From assembly GCF_002104995.1 (NCBI RefSeq), contig NW_024468250.1, forward strand, positions 1,054,001 through 1,118,000: a DNA stretch of 64,000 bases, in the 5' to 3' direction. Origin of the DNA: Linderina pennispora. Taxonomy: Eukaryota > Kickxellomycota > Kickxellomycetes > Kickxellales > Kickxellaceae. Positions 14,062 to 23,519 of the stretch are shown here, one piece after another (within the stretch, counting starts at the first letter, position 1; every line of letters starts with the position of its first letter). The position numbers were made by a program, and so were the translations under genes. Below the pieces are notes generated by a model that saw only the letters and a program-made list of their open reading frames with translations, did not search any database and was not told the DNA's origin.

Positions 14062-14400
14062 TCCTTTACTTTTAATACTAAAATTACTTTGCTCGCGATA
14101 TGAACTTGGCTGCCAGTCAGCATGGTTTGACCCGTCAATAAAAGCATCACAGCTAACCGACCGTCTAAATGTGTCGGATGATTGCTAGTGCAATGGTGAT
14201 CTTGGACATCTCCTGTCTTGATGGCTTGCTCACTGTGGGTGTTTCCGTGCTGGTTCGCCACTGCTGGCCAGCAGAATCGTGTGGAGCTGCAGCAGCCCTC
14301 TTGCGCGGCTTCTTCGTTGCCGGAATGGTGCCAGAACCATCGGTAGCAATGGCTGTAGAGCAGCAGAATCATTCAGGAACGTCACCTGAACCACAGTGAC
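14062..14400 (-). repeat. Conserved 3' block of the Fanzor element, copy 1 (candidate omega-RNA region)
   Basis: About 300 bp running from the end of RuvC-III past the stop codon, clearly alignable to 53636-53938. Similarity continues well beyond the catalytic frame and ends near 14062. In known Fanzor loci the guide RNA comes from the 3' end of the nuclease gene and its flank, so this block is the natural place to look. Part of it may instead be the original C-terminal coding tail. Confidence 0.55.
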
Positions 14401-15206
14401 TGGAAAATGAGTCTGCAGTTTAGAACCGCTGTGAGATCGCGGTTCAAGAGCCAAGACAAATAGGCCCGTCTGTATTGCGTCATGTCCCGCTTCCATGACT
14501 CGCTTGTACAGCGGAGAAGGCCATGGCACTTCACAGCTGGGTTCTTCGATCTCTGGTAGGGCTGCGGGTTAGGAACATGCCAGAATGTCTGCAGTGACTT
14601 TTTGCAGCAGAACAGGTACATTGATGATGCTCGGAATCTGTCGATCAGATGGACTCTAAAACCATGGAACTGCTCGTTTGACTTAGTGGGCTGCTGCTCC
14701 GGTACCCTTCGCGCTATCATTGTGTCGACATAAAACAGTGTTAGGACACACCGCACAGATGCACGGGCAGCAACGTAGGCACGGAATTTTGCTGAGCTAA
14801 GGGTCCGGCAGCAGTGCTTGGAAAGCTCTGCCTCTGCTCTGCGGACAGCATCTTCTGGGACTTGATCATTTGTATCCCGACGAATCCTGTCATAGTGGTG
14901 CAGCTTGAGCTCCTTATTGCGCTGTTGCCGTGTGTAGCGGTAGAGCATCTTTTCACCCTCTTTCCCATTGCTGCTATTTTCATGCATCATATACAGTAAA
15001 TCGCCCCGACCTGGATCGATGAATACACAGCGGCCTTTCAGATTTTGCAGCTCTGGCTTTGGGATCTGGTGGATAGAGCGACAGCCAGCTATAGTATTGC
15101 CTCCAATAGCACCATATCCCGCAGCATCAGCATCTACTGCAGCATCAGCCTTGGATACCTTGTCTTGTAACATAATACATATCGCTACACCATCTGTTGT
15201 CACCAT
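14382..15206 (-). pseudogene. Fanzor (TnpB-like RNA-guided nuclease) relic, N-terminus lost
   Basis: A 274-residue frame matching the C-terminal half of a Fanzor protein, the eukaryotic relative of TnpB/Cas12 that uses an omega RNA to cut DNA. RuvC-I is present as VFIDPGRGDLL (Asp64, codon 15015-15017). It is followed by the Fanzor-typical YRYTRQQRNKE segment and an AEAELSK helix. The RuvC-II region reads HLIDRFRAS, with Arg190 where the catalytic Glu is expected. The zinc-finger region has CHGLLRCTSESW, where Trp replaces a ligand Cys present in copy 2. RuvC-III is present as LLNRDLTAVLN (Asp257). The N-terminal helical region (about 300 residues, seen in copy 2) is absent. After residue 270 the frame probably continued into a basic tail (KKPRKRAAAA in another frame), now interrupted. 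It is therefore almost certainly inactive. Confidence 0.8.
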
Positions 15207-15299
15207 TCCGTGGAATTTTTTTTACTACCATGCACGTTAAATCGCTTTGACGCTAGATCTGCGACTCAGTCCCACACATCCCACACAGATCGTGCGATC

Positions 15300-15495
15300 C
15301 CATGGATCGGGTCGTGTACAAGGACTGAGGGTACTAGCCTGTATGGTTTTGGAGGCTGTCAGCGCTGATACAGTCTCTCGGATCAGCCCACATGCAGACC
15401 AGGTTCATTGTGGCCCAAATATAATCATGTACACATGTTCATAAAACTATTGAAGGTATAAAATAAATCCAAGACTAATGCATGACCGCTGGACG
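15300..15495 (-). repeat. Conserved 5' block of the Fanzor element, copy 1
   Basis: Read on the minus strand this AT-rich block resembles 52115-52262 on the plus strand, with shared runs such as AGCGGTCATGCA, GGATTTATTTTATA and GAGACTGTATCAG. It lies upstream of the Fanzor frame in both copies and in the same order, so it belongs to the element (promoter, leader or end). It could also be a remnant of a divergently read frame; I recognise no product. Confidence 0.6.
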
Positions 15496-15734
15496 AGCTA
15501 TGTAGCCCAAGACTACATATCAGATCAAAAGGATAATGCTGCGTGTTTAAATATCTTAAAACAACTTCCCCTTAATATATCGCAATCGGTGACAACCCCT
15601 ACCCTCATCCAAACGAATGCATACATGCTCTGCTGTCATAGTCGTACTGTACTCCTTTTTCAGGAATATTATTTCACAAACAAAATGTCTATGCAATAAT
15701 ATACACACCTGCTTATATTCCGGATCACAGGCTA

Positions 15735-16292
15735 CTATGACCTTCTTCGAACTTTGATACTCTCACACAGCCAGTTCAGTCCTTCAAACAACCCTTCGCC
15801 TGTCTTAGCGCACGACGGCATAACCGTCCACCTAATATGCCGTTCGCTGTACAGCCCAAGCTTCTCGGCCACCTCATCCTGAGTCATGGCATTGGGAAGA
15901 TCCTGCTTGTTTGCAAGCACAAGCACCGGAATGTCTCGCTCGTAAAACACATCTTCATTCATCAACCTCCGTAGCTCATCACGTGCCTCGCTCATGCGCT
16001 CACGGTCATTTGAATCTATAACGAAAATGACTCCCAGCATGTCACCAAAATAATGATACCAGAGCCGCCGGGCCCCGTGGGCGCCGCCAACATCACAGAG
16101 CTCGAACTGCATGTTGTTGTATGGCACAGTTTCGGTATTGTATCCAATTGTAGCGCAAGTGGTGCAAAATCTACCAGTGAGTAGGCGGTATAAGATCGAT
16201 GTTTTTCCCGGCGCATCTAGGCCTAACATCAAAACTCTGACTTTGGTATTACCAGCTGGTTCTGGCATCAAGGTCGACAGGGTTTTACCCAT
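15735..16292 (-). CDS. ARF-family small GTPase with Gln71 replaced by Ala
   Basis: A 185-residue ARF-like GTPase, close to the 181 residues of Arf1. The start at 16292 gives MGKTLSTL with Gly2 available for N-myristoylation; a longer in-frame start at 16523 adds an unrelated leader and is less likely. P-loop GLDAPGKTS (24-32), switch I TIGYNTETV with the conserved Thr48, the NKQD motif ANKQDLPNA and the SCAKTGEG base-recognition loop are all present. Switch II reads CDVGGAH instead of WDVGGQD: Ala71 replaces the glutamine that orders the attacking water in Arf1 and Trp66 is Cys. By analogy with Arf1 Q71 mutants it would hydrolyse GTP poorly even with a GAP. It likely acts on membranes in vesicle traffic, but the partner set is unknown. 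A divergent ARF/ARL rather than the main Arf1. Confidence 0.88.
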   Translation of the reverse strand: MGKTLSTLMPEPAGNTKVRVLMLGLDAPGKTSILYRLLTGRFCTTCATIGYNTETVPYNNMQFELCDVGGAHGARRLWYHYFGDMLGVIFVIDSNDRERMSEARDELRRLMNEDVFYERDIPVLVLANKQDLPNAMTQDEVAEKLGLYSERHIRWTVMPSCAKTGEGLFEGLNWLCESIKVRRRS

Positions 16293-16589
16293 TTTAAATA
16301 GTATACAAATAGCAAAGGTGATGTGAGCAGAGGAGAAAAAGGTTGGCGTTGTCGAAATCAATCCGCAGCACAAAAGAAACTTGCTTTGGCTGGTGTAGGC
16401 AACTGTGCTGCCAATCGGCCACGTAGCAAGGATATGCTGATTTAATCTCCTCTCATCACCTGCAATGGCATGGCTGCCGAATTTATGTCTCAGGTAGGTT
16501 TGCCTAGCTTTATATTGCAACATAATGGAAGGTGACTGATGGCAAAGATTGAAAATGGCTTGACGAGGGTTTAAAGTGACATGTGGTTC

Positions 16590-17960
16590 CTACAGTTTTT
16601 CTCCACTTTGCTTCCAGTGCTGGCTGAACCCGATCTTGCCGCGCGACCATCCCCGCTTGCCAGCCATGAATTGCTCATCTTCGTCCTCATAGGAGCTCAT
16701 GTCAATACACTCAACAGTGTTTTGTGCCAGCAGAAGCCAGTTGATGCTCGGCGGCATTTGGTAGTCGGCAGGTGCTGGTGGAGCATTGTGGTTGAGAATG
16801 CTACCATACCAGAGAGCATGCACAGCCTTGGCAATATGCATATCGTCGTTCTGAATAGCCTTCGCAAACACCATTTTCCACTGCTTGTCGCTGCAGTATT
16901 CATCGCCAGTGGCAAATGAGATATCGTCCGCTGCGACTTCGTCGATACGATAGAACTGCGGGCAATGCCCAATCGCGTAATACCGCAAAACGACAAACAC
17001 ATAGCTGCGCAGCACTCTAACCTGCTGCTCGACCGTAAGAACACCGAGGACCATTGTCACAAAATAGGAGGACGTTAGCAGATGCATTAGCGAGAACTCG
17101 TACTGGTTTCTGTAGCCGTGTGGGGTCGTTGCGCCATATAAAAGCGCAATCACGCACTGCAGTTCGCGGTATTTTAGCGCAATGCACTCTTCAGTCGGCG
17201 ACACCTTCCATTGCTGCAGATAATCGAGCGCGACTTGCTCACATACAGGCACATCCTCCACCAACATGGGAAGGTAAGGGATGTCGTTCACGCGCACATC
17301 GCCCCGGATATTCTCGAGAATCTTCATCAGTGGCTGGTCATCGATGGTCGTTTCGATTACGTCTGCTGAGAATGTGGTCCTGAACATAGGCGAATGAATG
17401 CACGCCTGTGCTAGACTCATAGCGATGAGTAGCGCGCTCTCGAACTCGATACTGAGGCCGATATGGATCAGGGGGTGGATCAGGCCGCTGAACACTAGTG
17501 GGTAGATCTCATTGTCAAACATGTAGCGCACCAGCACGGACCTCCAGTCGCCGCCTTCTGCTCCGATTTCGCATCGGAAGAATTCAATGTAGTTTGGGTA
17601 GAACTCTTCCTTTCCCAGATACTCGTGCATATTGGCCTTGGTTATTGTCACTCCAGGGACTGGTTCGAGCAAGGGACGCTGTAGAGTGATATTCAGGTCA
17701 TATATCTCCCGCAGTCGCTTCTGGGTAGCACCCAGAGACAGAGATGCCAGGAGGTGGTATATGCAGTGGTTGTGGAATTGTATGTGGTTGAAGAAGACGT
17801 GGTGCTCGAGGTAGTCGCGGGCACACAGACGCTCAGTCTCGCGAAGGGCTTCGTCGCTGATTCCAGGTACACGTAGTGCGGTTGGAGCTTTACCCAGCTT
17901 CATTCCAGTCTCCTCAACGATAGAATAGTCCGAGTCGCGGTGTTTAGGTTTATTTTCCAT
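16590..17960 (-). CDS. Questin oxidase-like family protein
   Basis: A 456-residue single-exon protein. The N-terminal region contains the family-typical His-rich core LEHHVFFNHIQFHNH followed by CIYHLLASLSLGA (about residues 51-78), as in the questin oxidase-like family (Baeyer-Villiger-type ring-opening enzymes of fungal anthraquinone pathways, and many uncharacterised homologues). The rest is helical, without signal peptide or nucleotide-binding motif. In polyketide producers the family opens questin to desmethylsulochrin. No polyketide synthase or other pathway gene is nearby here, so the substrate is unknown. Its start at 17960 is the first Met of a clean frame, and it reads in the same direction as the ARF-like gene 297 bp downstream. 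Confidence 0.75.
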   Translation of the reverse strand: MENKPKHRDSDYSIVEETGMKLGKAPTALRVPGISDEALRETERLCARDYLEHHVFFNHIQFHNHCIYHLLASLSLGATQKRLREIYDLNITLQRPLLEPVPGVTITKANMHEYLGKEEFYPNYIEFFRCEIGAEGGDWRSVLVRYMFDNEIYPLVFSGLIHPLIHIGLSIEFESALLIAMSLAQACIHSPMFRTTFSADVIETTIDDQPLMKILENIRGDVRVNDIPYLPMLVEDVPVCEQVALDYLQQWKVSPTEECIALKYRELQCVIALLYGATTPHGYRNQYEFSLMHLLTSSYFVTMVLGVLTVEQQVRVLRSYVFVVLRYYAIGHCPQFYRIDEVAADDISFATGDEYCSDKQWKMVFAKAIQNDDMHIAKAVHALWYGSILNHNAPPAPADYQMPPSINWLLLAQNTVECIDMSSYEDEDEQFMAGKRGWSRGKIGFSQHWKQSGEKL

Positions 17961-18326
17961 TAGGGTATGCAGATGATATAGCTTATTTTGTCGATGATGG
18001 GTGGATAGAGGGATGGTGACGGAGAAGATGGCTTTTGACTAAATCCCCTGTTTCACAATTGCCATTCTTATTCCTTATATGCCTGCTGGCCTTTGGAACA
18101 GAGTCACTCCCCCACTCCATTTTTATCGCCTATTACTACTATTTGTTTCAGTTTCCTAAATACTGCAATGTAAATGCTACAATGGGGGACCTGGCAGGCG
18201 CCGTGGCGCATCCCTATCCCCCACTAGTTGCACTACATGTCGACAATGGTGCTCAAGCAGCATTGCTATACAGATAATTTATTACCAGTTCACGAATGGA
18301 ACCAACGAGCTACAATAGTGCACAAA
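17961..18326. other. Intergenic
   Basis: Promoter side of the questin-oxidase-like gene and 3' flank of PAS protein 1. AT-rich; no gene or repeat seen. Confidence 0.5.
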
Positions 18327-19312
18327 TTACTCGGGTCTGATGCCTCTCCATGCGCTGTCGCATTCACTGGTCTCAGCCTCTGACGACACCAGCTCCTCGA
18401 GTGTCATATACCCGGCATCCTCATCCAGGCCACAGTTCATGCGCTGTAGGTGAAGCCCAACGGCAGGCTGGCAGAGCAGTATCGCACCGGTCTCGGAACC
18501 CGCACCCATCATCTCGACAGTAATACATGCAGGCAGTTGTCCCTCGGCAGGAGCCCCGAATGGGTGACGGAGGAGCTTTAGGGTAGTAAAGGAAATATCT
18601 GGGATTCGAAGCCACCCCCTGCAAAAACTCGCCTGCTTTGGAGATATCGTCGACAGCAACCAATGACAGGAACGGAGTTCCCTGGAGGTCGGTCGCATCG
18701 ACGTCAATAATTTGCTCCATGCTGTTGGTCAAGAAAGTGATGGTTGGGCCATGCGGCGTTCGGCTGTCCACTCGCTCCAAGTTATCAAGGATGATGCATG
18801 CCTGGATGAGAACATGCTGGTGCTCTTGCGTGCTGCCATGCAAGCGCTCCTGAGGAGCAGCGGCAGTTGAGTTGCCAGAGTCGGGTGCCTCGCTGATAGC
18901 TTGGTTAATTTGCGTCAGCGTCTCCATCCTGTTCTCGTCCTTGGTTACATACCGGAAGCGCTTGATGTGGTCGCGCTGCATCATGCGCTCAAACAGCCCG
19001 CTTGGGTCGGACGACCCGATGACAAAGGCTATGCTGCTGCAGATAAACGATATGGTACGGATCACAATAGCTGAGCCATCAGACGTCGTGATACGCACAT
19101 AGCTGATAAATACGTTATCCGTCGTGTGGCCCAGCAAAGTTCGCCGGATACGTCTCTAGACTTTCACCAGTGATAAATTCGGTCGCCGGAGTTCCTATGC
19201 AGTCACTGGCATGGATATTGACTATATCATACAGGTTTGACGACGCGTACAGAATACGCATGTCGTCTGACGTGTCGTGGACCCCGACCCAACTTCCGGC
19301 GCGGTAGGGCAT
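18327..19312 (-). CDS. PAS-domain protein 1 (two PAS folds), two +1 breaks
   Basis: About 327 residues when read across two +1 shifts, at about 19142 (TTT run) and about 18622 (run of five G). The start at 19312 gives MPYRAGSWVGVHDTSDDM, running directly into a first PAS domain (SDDMRILYASSNLYDIVN). A linker RFRYVTKDE follows, then a second PAS-like segment (FLTNSMEQIIDVDATDLQG) and an acidic tail. No histidine kinase, GATA zinc finger or bHLH is attached. The flavin-binding LOV signature was not seen, so light sensing is not supported. It is probably a protein-protein or small-ligand sensor resembling the PAS cores of fungal white-collar-type regulators. It is a tandem paralogue of the gene at 20163, which shares the same domain order. 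Confidence 0.72.
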
Positions 19313-20162
19313 TGCTTGCCAAACGAACGAGAGGTTTGCCTGGGAACTACAAAACGTTGAAGGTGGAATAGTTACAAGTGTGAGAAAGAAAGGCAGTCCA
19401 AATGCCTTGGAGGAGACTTTATAGCAGCTCCTGCAGGCGTGCGCGAGTTACAAAAGGATCTCTGGTACAACTAGAGGCTTGGTTATAGTTTGGGGCTTTT
19501 TCAAAGCGATAAATTCACTTAACCAAGCGTGCTTTTATTCGCCGACTTTCGACAAAATTCTGCGTGCTGGTTGCCTGTGCCACCACAAGGCATGAGCCGG
19601 CCTGTGAATGTGCTGACAGGCCTTTTCCTGCCATTTTTGTTGCCTTGGCCAGCATGTGGCGTAGGCGATGATCCTACACCAATAATTAGCTCATATCGCG
19701 TGTGCGACCAGCACTCATTGTGCGCTGATACCCTCGCCAAGTTGATCTGGAAATCCATGGCATGATCATCTCTGGATTTTGCTTTTAGCCCAAGCTCGGT
19801 TTCAATGCGGACACACTGCATAGCCTCGCCGAGTGGGAGGTTTTCAGGGCCCATGCAGATGCATCGCTGGAGGCATCTCCCTCACCCCTGAGGCGATGTT
19901 TACCTGCTGGCACGTGGCACTGCCGCAACACATCATACATGATGCCTATGCCATCCTTGATTCCAGCTGTTGTATCAACTCTACTCTTTTGGAATATCCA
20001 AGGCACCTGTTCTGCGGTCCTGGCGATCCAGGCTGGTGGCAAATCATTGTATCTCAAAGAAAATAGCTTTGGAGATTTGTTACTTCGCAGTGGGGCTACT
20101 CGATCCCTAGGCCATTCCAAGTACTGTCGTAGCCGCTGGTCTCTGCGTCAGTCGATATAACA
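19313..20162. other. Spacer between the PAS paralogues with uncertain coding remnant
   Basis: Two minus-strand open frames (19785-20120 and 19519-19854) read rather protein-like and overlap in different frames, as if one reading frame had been broken. They do not resemble the PAS genes or anything I recognise. Could be a decayed gene or chance; I do not assert a CDS. Confidence 0.3.
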
Positions 20163-21097
20163 TCAGTGAGCAACTGATGCTGGAAAATCATCACCGCTCA
20201 TCGTGTCATAATGGCTGTCATGTCGGCGCATCGGCTTCGTTTGCGGTTGGCACAGCAATATCCCGCCATCGTCTGAGCCAGCACCCATGATGTCCACCAC
20301 AACCAGCTCTGCTGCTTGCCTATCTGTGACTTGCACAAATGGGTCGCGCAGCAGGCTCAGTGTGATAAAGTATATGCCAGTGCCAGGTGCCCAGCTTTTG
20401 CAGGAATTCACTCGCCTTGGTCACGTCACACTGGGCGACAATAGACAAGAGCGGGAATGCCAAGCAGGTCGATAGCGATCGCAGTTGAGAATGTGCTCCA
20501 GGCTATTCGTGGCAAAGCGGATTCGGGGGCCATGCGGCGAAGTCCCTTGGCAAGGTCTTGAGGCTGTCCAATATGACGCATGCTTGGATCATGCCTGGTG
20601 GCGTCGGGTGGGTTCTGTGCAATACTGGCGACTCGGGCTGTGGCGGCCGGTCCTGTGCGTTGGCTGGCATCGAGCGCACTGCCTGCTCAATCTTTGACAG
20701 CGTCTCGTGCTTTTTGGCGTCAATGGCGGCATAGCGGAAGTGCCTGATGCGTGTGTTCTCCATCATCTCTTCGTACCGCTGGTTGCGCGGATCGAACGAG
20801 CCGATGACAAAGTTCATGTTGCTGCAGACAAACGAGATCGACCGGATCACAACAGGGTTTCCGTCGGCGCCCATGGCACGCGTGTAGCCGATCACTACAT
20901 TGTTGGTGGTGTCGGACTGAAGCGACTCAGGGTATTTGGAGATGCTTTCGCCAAGCAGGAACGCCGTAAGCGGCTGGACCCACACAGTCACATGGGTTGT
21001 AGTCAAGGATTGACCGCAGGTTTGAGGACACATAGAGGATGCGCATGTCGCTTGACAGGTCATGGATGGTGACCCAAGATCCGGCGCTGATGGGCAT
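20163..21097 (-). CDS. PAS-domain protein 2 (tandem paralogue), five +1 breaks
   Basis: About 310 residues when read through five +1 shifts. One lies near 20980 (CC), where the frame moves from CDCVG to PLTAFLLGES. Four more lie between about 20560 and 20395, each placed by alignment to PAS protein 1 (for example SLEHILN, AIAIDLLGIPAL, SIVAQCDV). The start at 21097 gives MPISAGSWVTIHDLSSDM, matching the start of the paralogue. The first PAS domain (ILYVSSNLRSILDYNPCD), the linker with RHFRYAAID, the second PAS-like segment and the ending with GAGSDDGGILLCQP are all conserved. There is no effector domain. Same direction as PAS protein 1, about 0.85 kb upstream of it, so a tandem duplication. 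It is the densest cluster of frame breaks in the window, so true decay cannot be excluded here. Confidence 0.68.
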
Positions 21098-22866
21098 ACT
21101 GGACGAGAATATCGTTCCTGTTAGAATAAAGGGACTTGGTAGTGGTTCTGAGAGAATGTGGTGGGGGTAGCTGGGGGTAGGGTGAGGATGCAAGACATGG
21201 TAAGCACTGGGGGAGTGAGCAGGGTCGCTTATATTCCTCGATCGAGGGGCTTTTTTCCTGGCAGCGAGGTCTATTTCCTGAACCGCATGAAACAGGGCAC
21301 AAATGTTTATTTTAGGCGGCAACAAAGATGTGCCTGAGTAAAGGAAAATATCGAGCTTTTTCCATGGCGCAGTGTAGAGAGGGCAGGAAGCGCAGCACAT
21401 GAGTGACCGAGACGGCAGGGGCTGCCCTCGTGTGACGCTACCCAATGCGATACAAACCCCCGTCCTCCTCCCACAAACGGTGGCACAAAGGCGAAGGCGA
21501 CAAACATAATGGCACGGTCAACATTGTGCGAGCGCCTCCCCTGGGATGTAAATATACAGCCTTGATTATTTGCATGTGCAGTATGCGACAAGGGGCACCA
21601 AGGGGCTGATCCCAGCCATGCAGTTCATTCAGTTAGGCGCTGCGCGTCTTTCTCCTCGGTAACGAGGAATGCTAGGTGATTGTGTCTGTTTGGACGGACA
21701 AGCATAAGATTGCCTGTTATATTTGTTGAATGTGTGGGATTTTAAAAGCTATATTTAATACTGAAGAAAAGAGAGAAAAGAGAATAGACGAGTTGCGCAG
21801 GGGAGTTTTCAATACGGCCGTCTGTGCAGCTTATCAGAGGCTAAACTCTACCTCCATATTGTAGGCTGTAGCGGGGCTCTCGTTGGCGCCTGGTTTGCTG
21901 TCACCTGATTCGGACTGACATGTCGACGTCAGGGACAGCCGCAGCGGGCGCGCAACACTGTTTACATATTGTTGCGCCAATCTTTTGCCAATATTGTATT
22001 CGTTCTGGGAGTCAATGTAGGGGGAAACTCTGTATGTCTTTTCGGCATGGGCATCATTCGCTTGCAGTTTCCAGTCTAGTGCATCAGGCGAAGTCCGGGT
22101 TGATCATGCGCAGAAAACGAGCGCCCTTTTGTATCGACAAGACCGGCAAGGCACGGGCTGCAGCGACGGACATTGCGGTTTGAGCCCAGTGGAGCGAATG
22201 AGCGCCATGCTGTGCTCCCCTAGCACAGCAGGCCTCTACATGGACGAAGTGATTCGCAGTCTGCAACGCTTCCAGAACGCCAATGAAGCGCTGCAACTCG
22301 CGCCAAATCCGCTTTGCCCGATGATTAGCGTGCATGGCGTATAGTGACCGCTGGTGGACTGAGGCTCCGTTTGGCGACATGTCCATTAGATAACGACGGA
22401 CATTCCGCTGGAATTCGCACCCCAAAGTAAGATCTTATAACGAGTTGGCTGCCAGCAAAAAATGCGCTTTTCTCTGCAGAAGATTCCAGGCTAGAACTCG
22501 AGGTACCAAAGCGGAAGCAGGTAGCGAACAAGTGCAGCCCATTTCGAGCAATATGAGTCGGACATTGCCGCCTTGTCTTGCTGCTGTCATACGATGGAGG
22601 TGGCTTCCAACTCCCCTCACAGCTAGTCAGTGGCCTCAGAGATACTCAGGAAATGGCATGCTTTTTTCGCAGAGCAATTCCACACTCCGAGGCAGACCGA
22701 GACGCACAAAGCGCGCGATCCGCACCCGGGCTGCATTTGTCGCCGAAGGACTATATAAGACAAGGGTCGTGGACCGCCAGACGAGCGCAAGATATTGTAG
22801 TAAGCCATTTCGCGACTCTTCCTTTGCTTTTGTACCTTATCACATTAATATCATCCATATACAAAA
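21098..22866. other. 1.8 kb gene-poor stretch upstream of GPI protein 2
   Basis: No supported gene. The left part is the promoter side of PAS protein 2; the right part leads into the GPI protein gene. Short open frames occur on both strands without recognisable features. Confidence 0.45.
22752..22758 (+). promoter_or_regulatory. TATA-like element
   Basis: TATATAA in GACTATATAAGACA, about 110 bp before the ATG at 22867 and on the right strand. Suits a strongly or inducibly expressed wall-protein gene. Confidence 0.5.
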
Positions 22867-23519
22867 ATGGTCTCTGTCACCCAGATCGCCTCTGCCGCTG
22901 TGCTCGCTGTTGCTGTCCAGGCCCAGCGCCCTGGTGGCGGTAAGACCGCCACCCCCGAGTTCTCAGAGCTGATGGATTCCGTGTCCGAGAACTGGTCGAG
23001 CTACTACAACTTCATCACCAGCGGCTTGCCCGTTCTGCAGCGGATCCGCACCTCCGAGTACGGCTGGCTGACGGCTGCCTTTGGCGGAACCAGCATCCCG
23101 ACCACCTTCGACGAGGCGTTCGTGAGCAAGGCCATTCTGGGCGGTGCCTTCGGTGCCTACAAGACCCCGGCTGAGGGTACTGAGGTCAGCTCGCCCACTG
23201 CTGCCACCGAGGGGTCTGCTGCCCCTTCGACCACCGGTGAGTCTGCTACCCTTCGGCTACTGGGGAGTCCGCTGCTGCCTCGGCCACCGCCGCCTCGAAG
23301 GCCAAGTCCACTGGTGCCCCTGAGGCTTCGGAGCTCTCGGACGACGATGTCGAGTCTGAGAAGCCGGGTGCGTCGTCGGGTGCCGCCAAGTCGGGTGCTG
23401 TCAAGTCGTCGGCCACTACCAAGGACTCGGCTACCACCAAGGGGTCGCCCAACGGCGCCGCTAAGGTCGCTGGCTCGTTCGCCGCCGCTGCCGCTGTTGC
23501 CGCCGCCGCCTTCTTCTAA
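22867..23519 (+). CDS. Small secreted GPI-anchored protein, paralogue 2, one -1 break
   Basis: About 217 residues across one break. Signal peptide (VSVTQIASAAVLAVAVQA), then the shared N-terminal domain with NWSSYYNFITSGLPVLQRI and IPTTFDEAFVSKA. This is followed by a Ser/Thr/Ala-rich stalk and a hydrophobic tail ending AAAVAAAAFF at the stop 23517-23519, typical of a GPI signal. At about 23248 the frame shifts by -1 inside a run of C. The neighbouring repeat of the same motif has CCCC where this one has CCC, so a single lost C explains it. Without the correction the frame runs on to 23949 in low-complexity Arg/Pro/Ser. It is the only net -1 break found in a non-relic gene of the window. Confidence 0.75.

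Larger units (their letters stand above)
14062..15495 (-). mobile_element. Degenerate Fanzor-bearing element, copy 1
   Basis: Unit defined by three collinear blocks shared with 52115-53938: an upstream AT-rich block (15300-15495), the Fanzor reading frame (15206 to about 14380), and a downstream block (14400-14062). Copy 1 reads on the minus strand and copy 2 on the plus strand. The ends are where similarity fades, not defined termini; I could not identify terminal inverted repeats or a target duplication by eye. No recombinase or transposase frame is attached. Confidence 0.7.

Noticed and set aside
14062-15495. IS607-type serine recombinase linked to the Fanzor gene
   Set aside because: No recombinase motif in any frame within either element copy or its near flanks.
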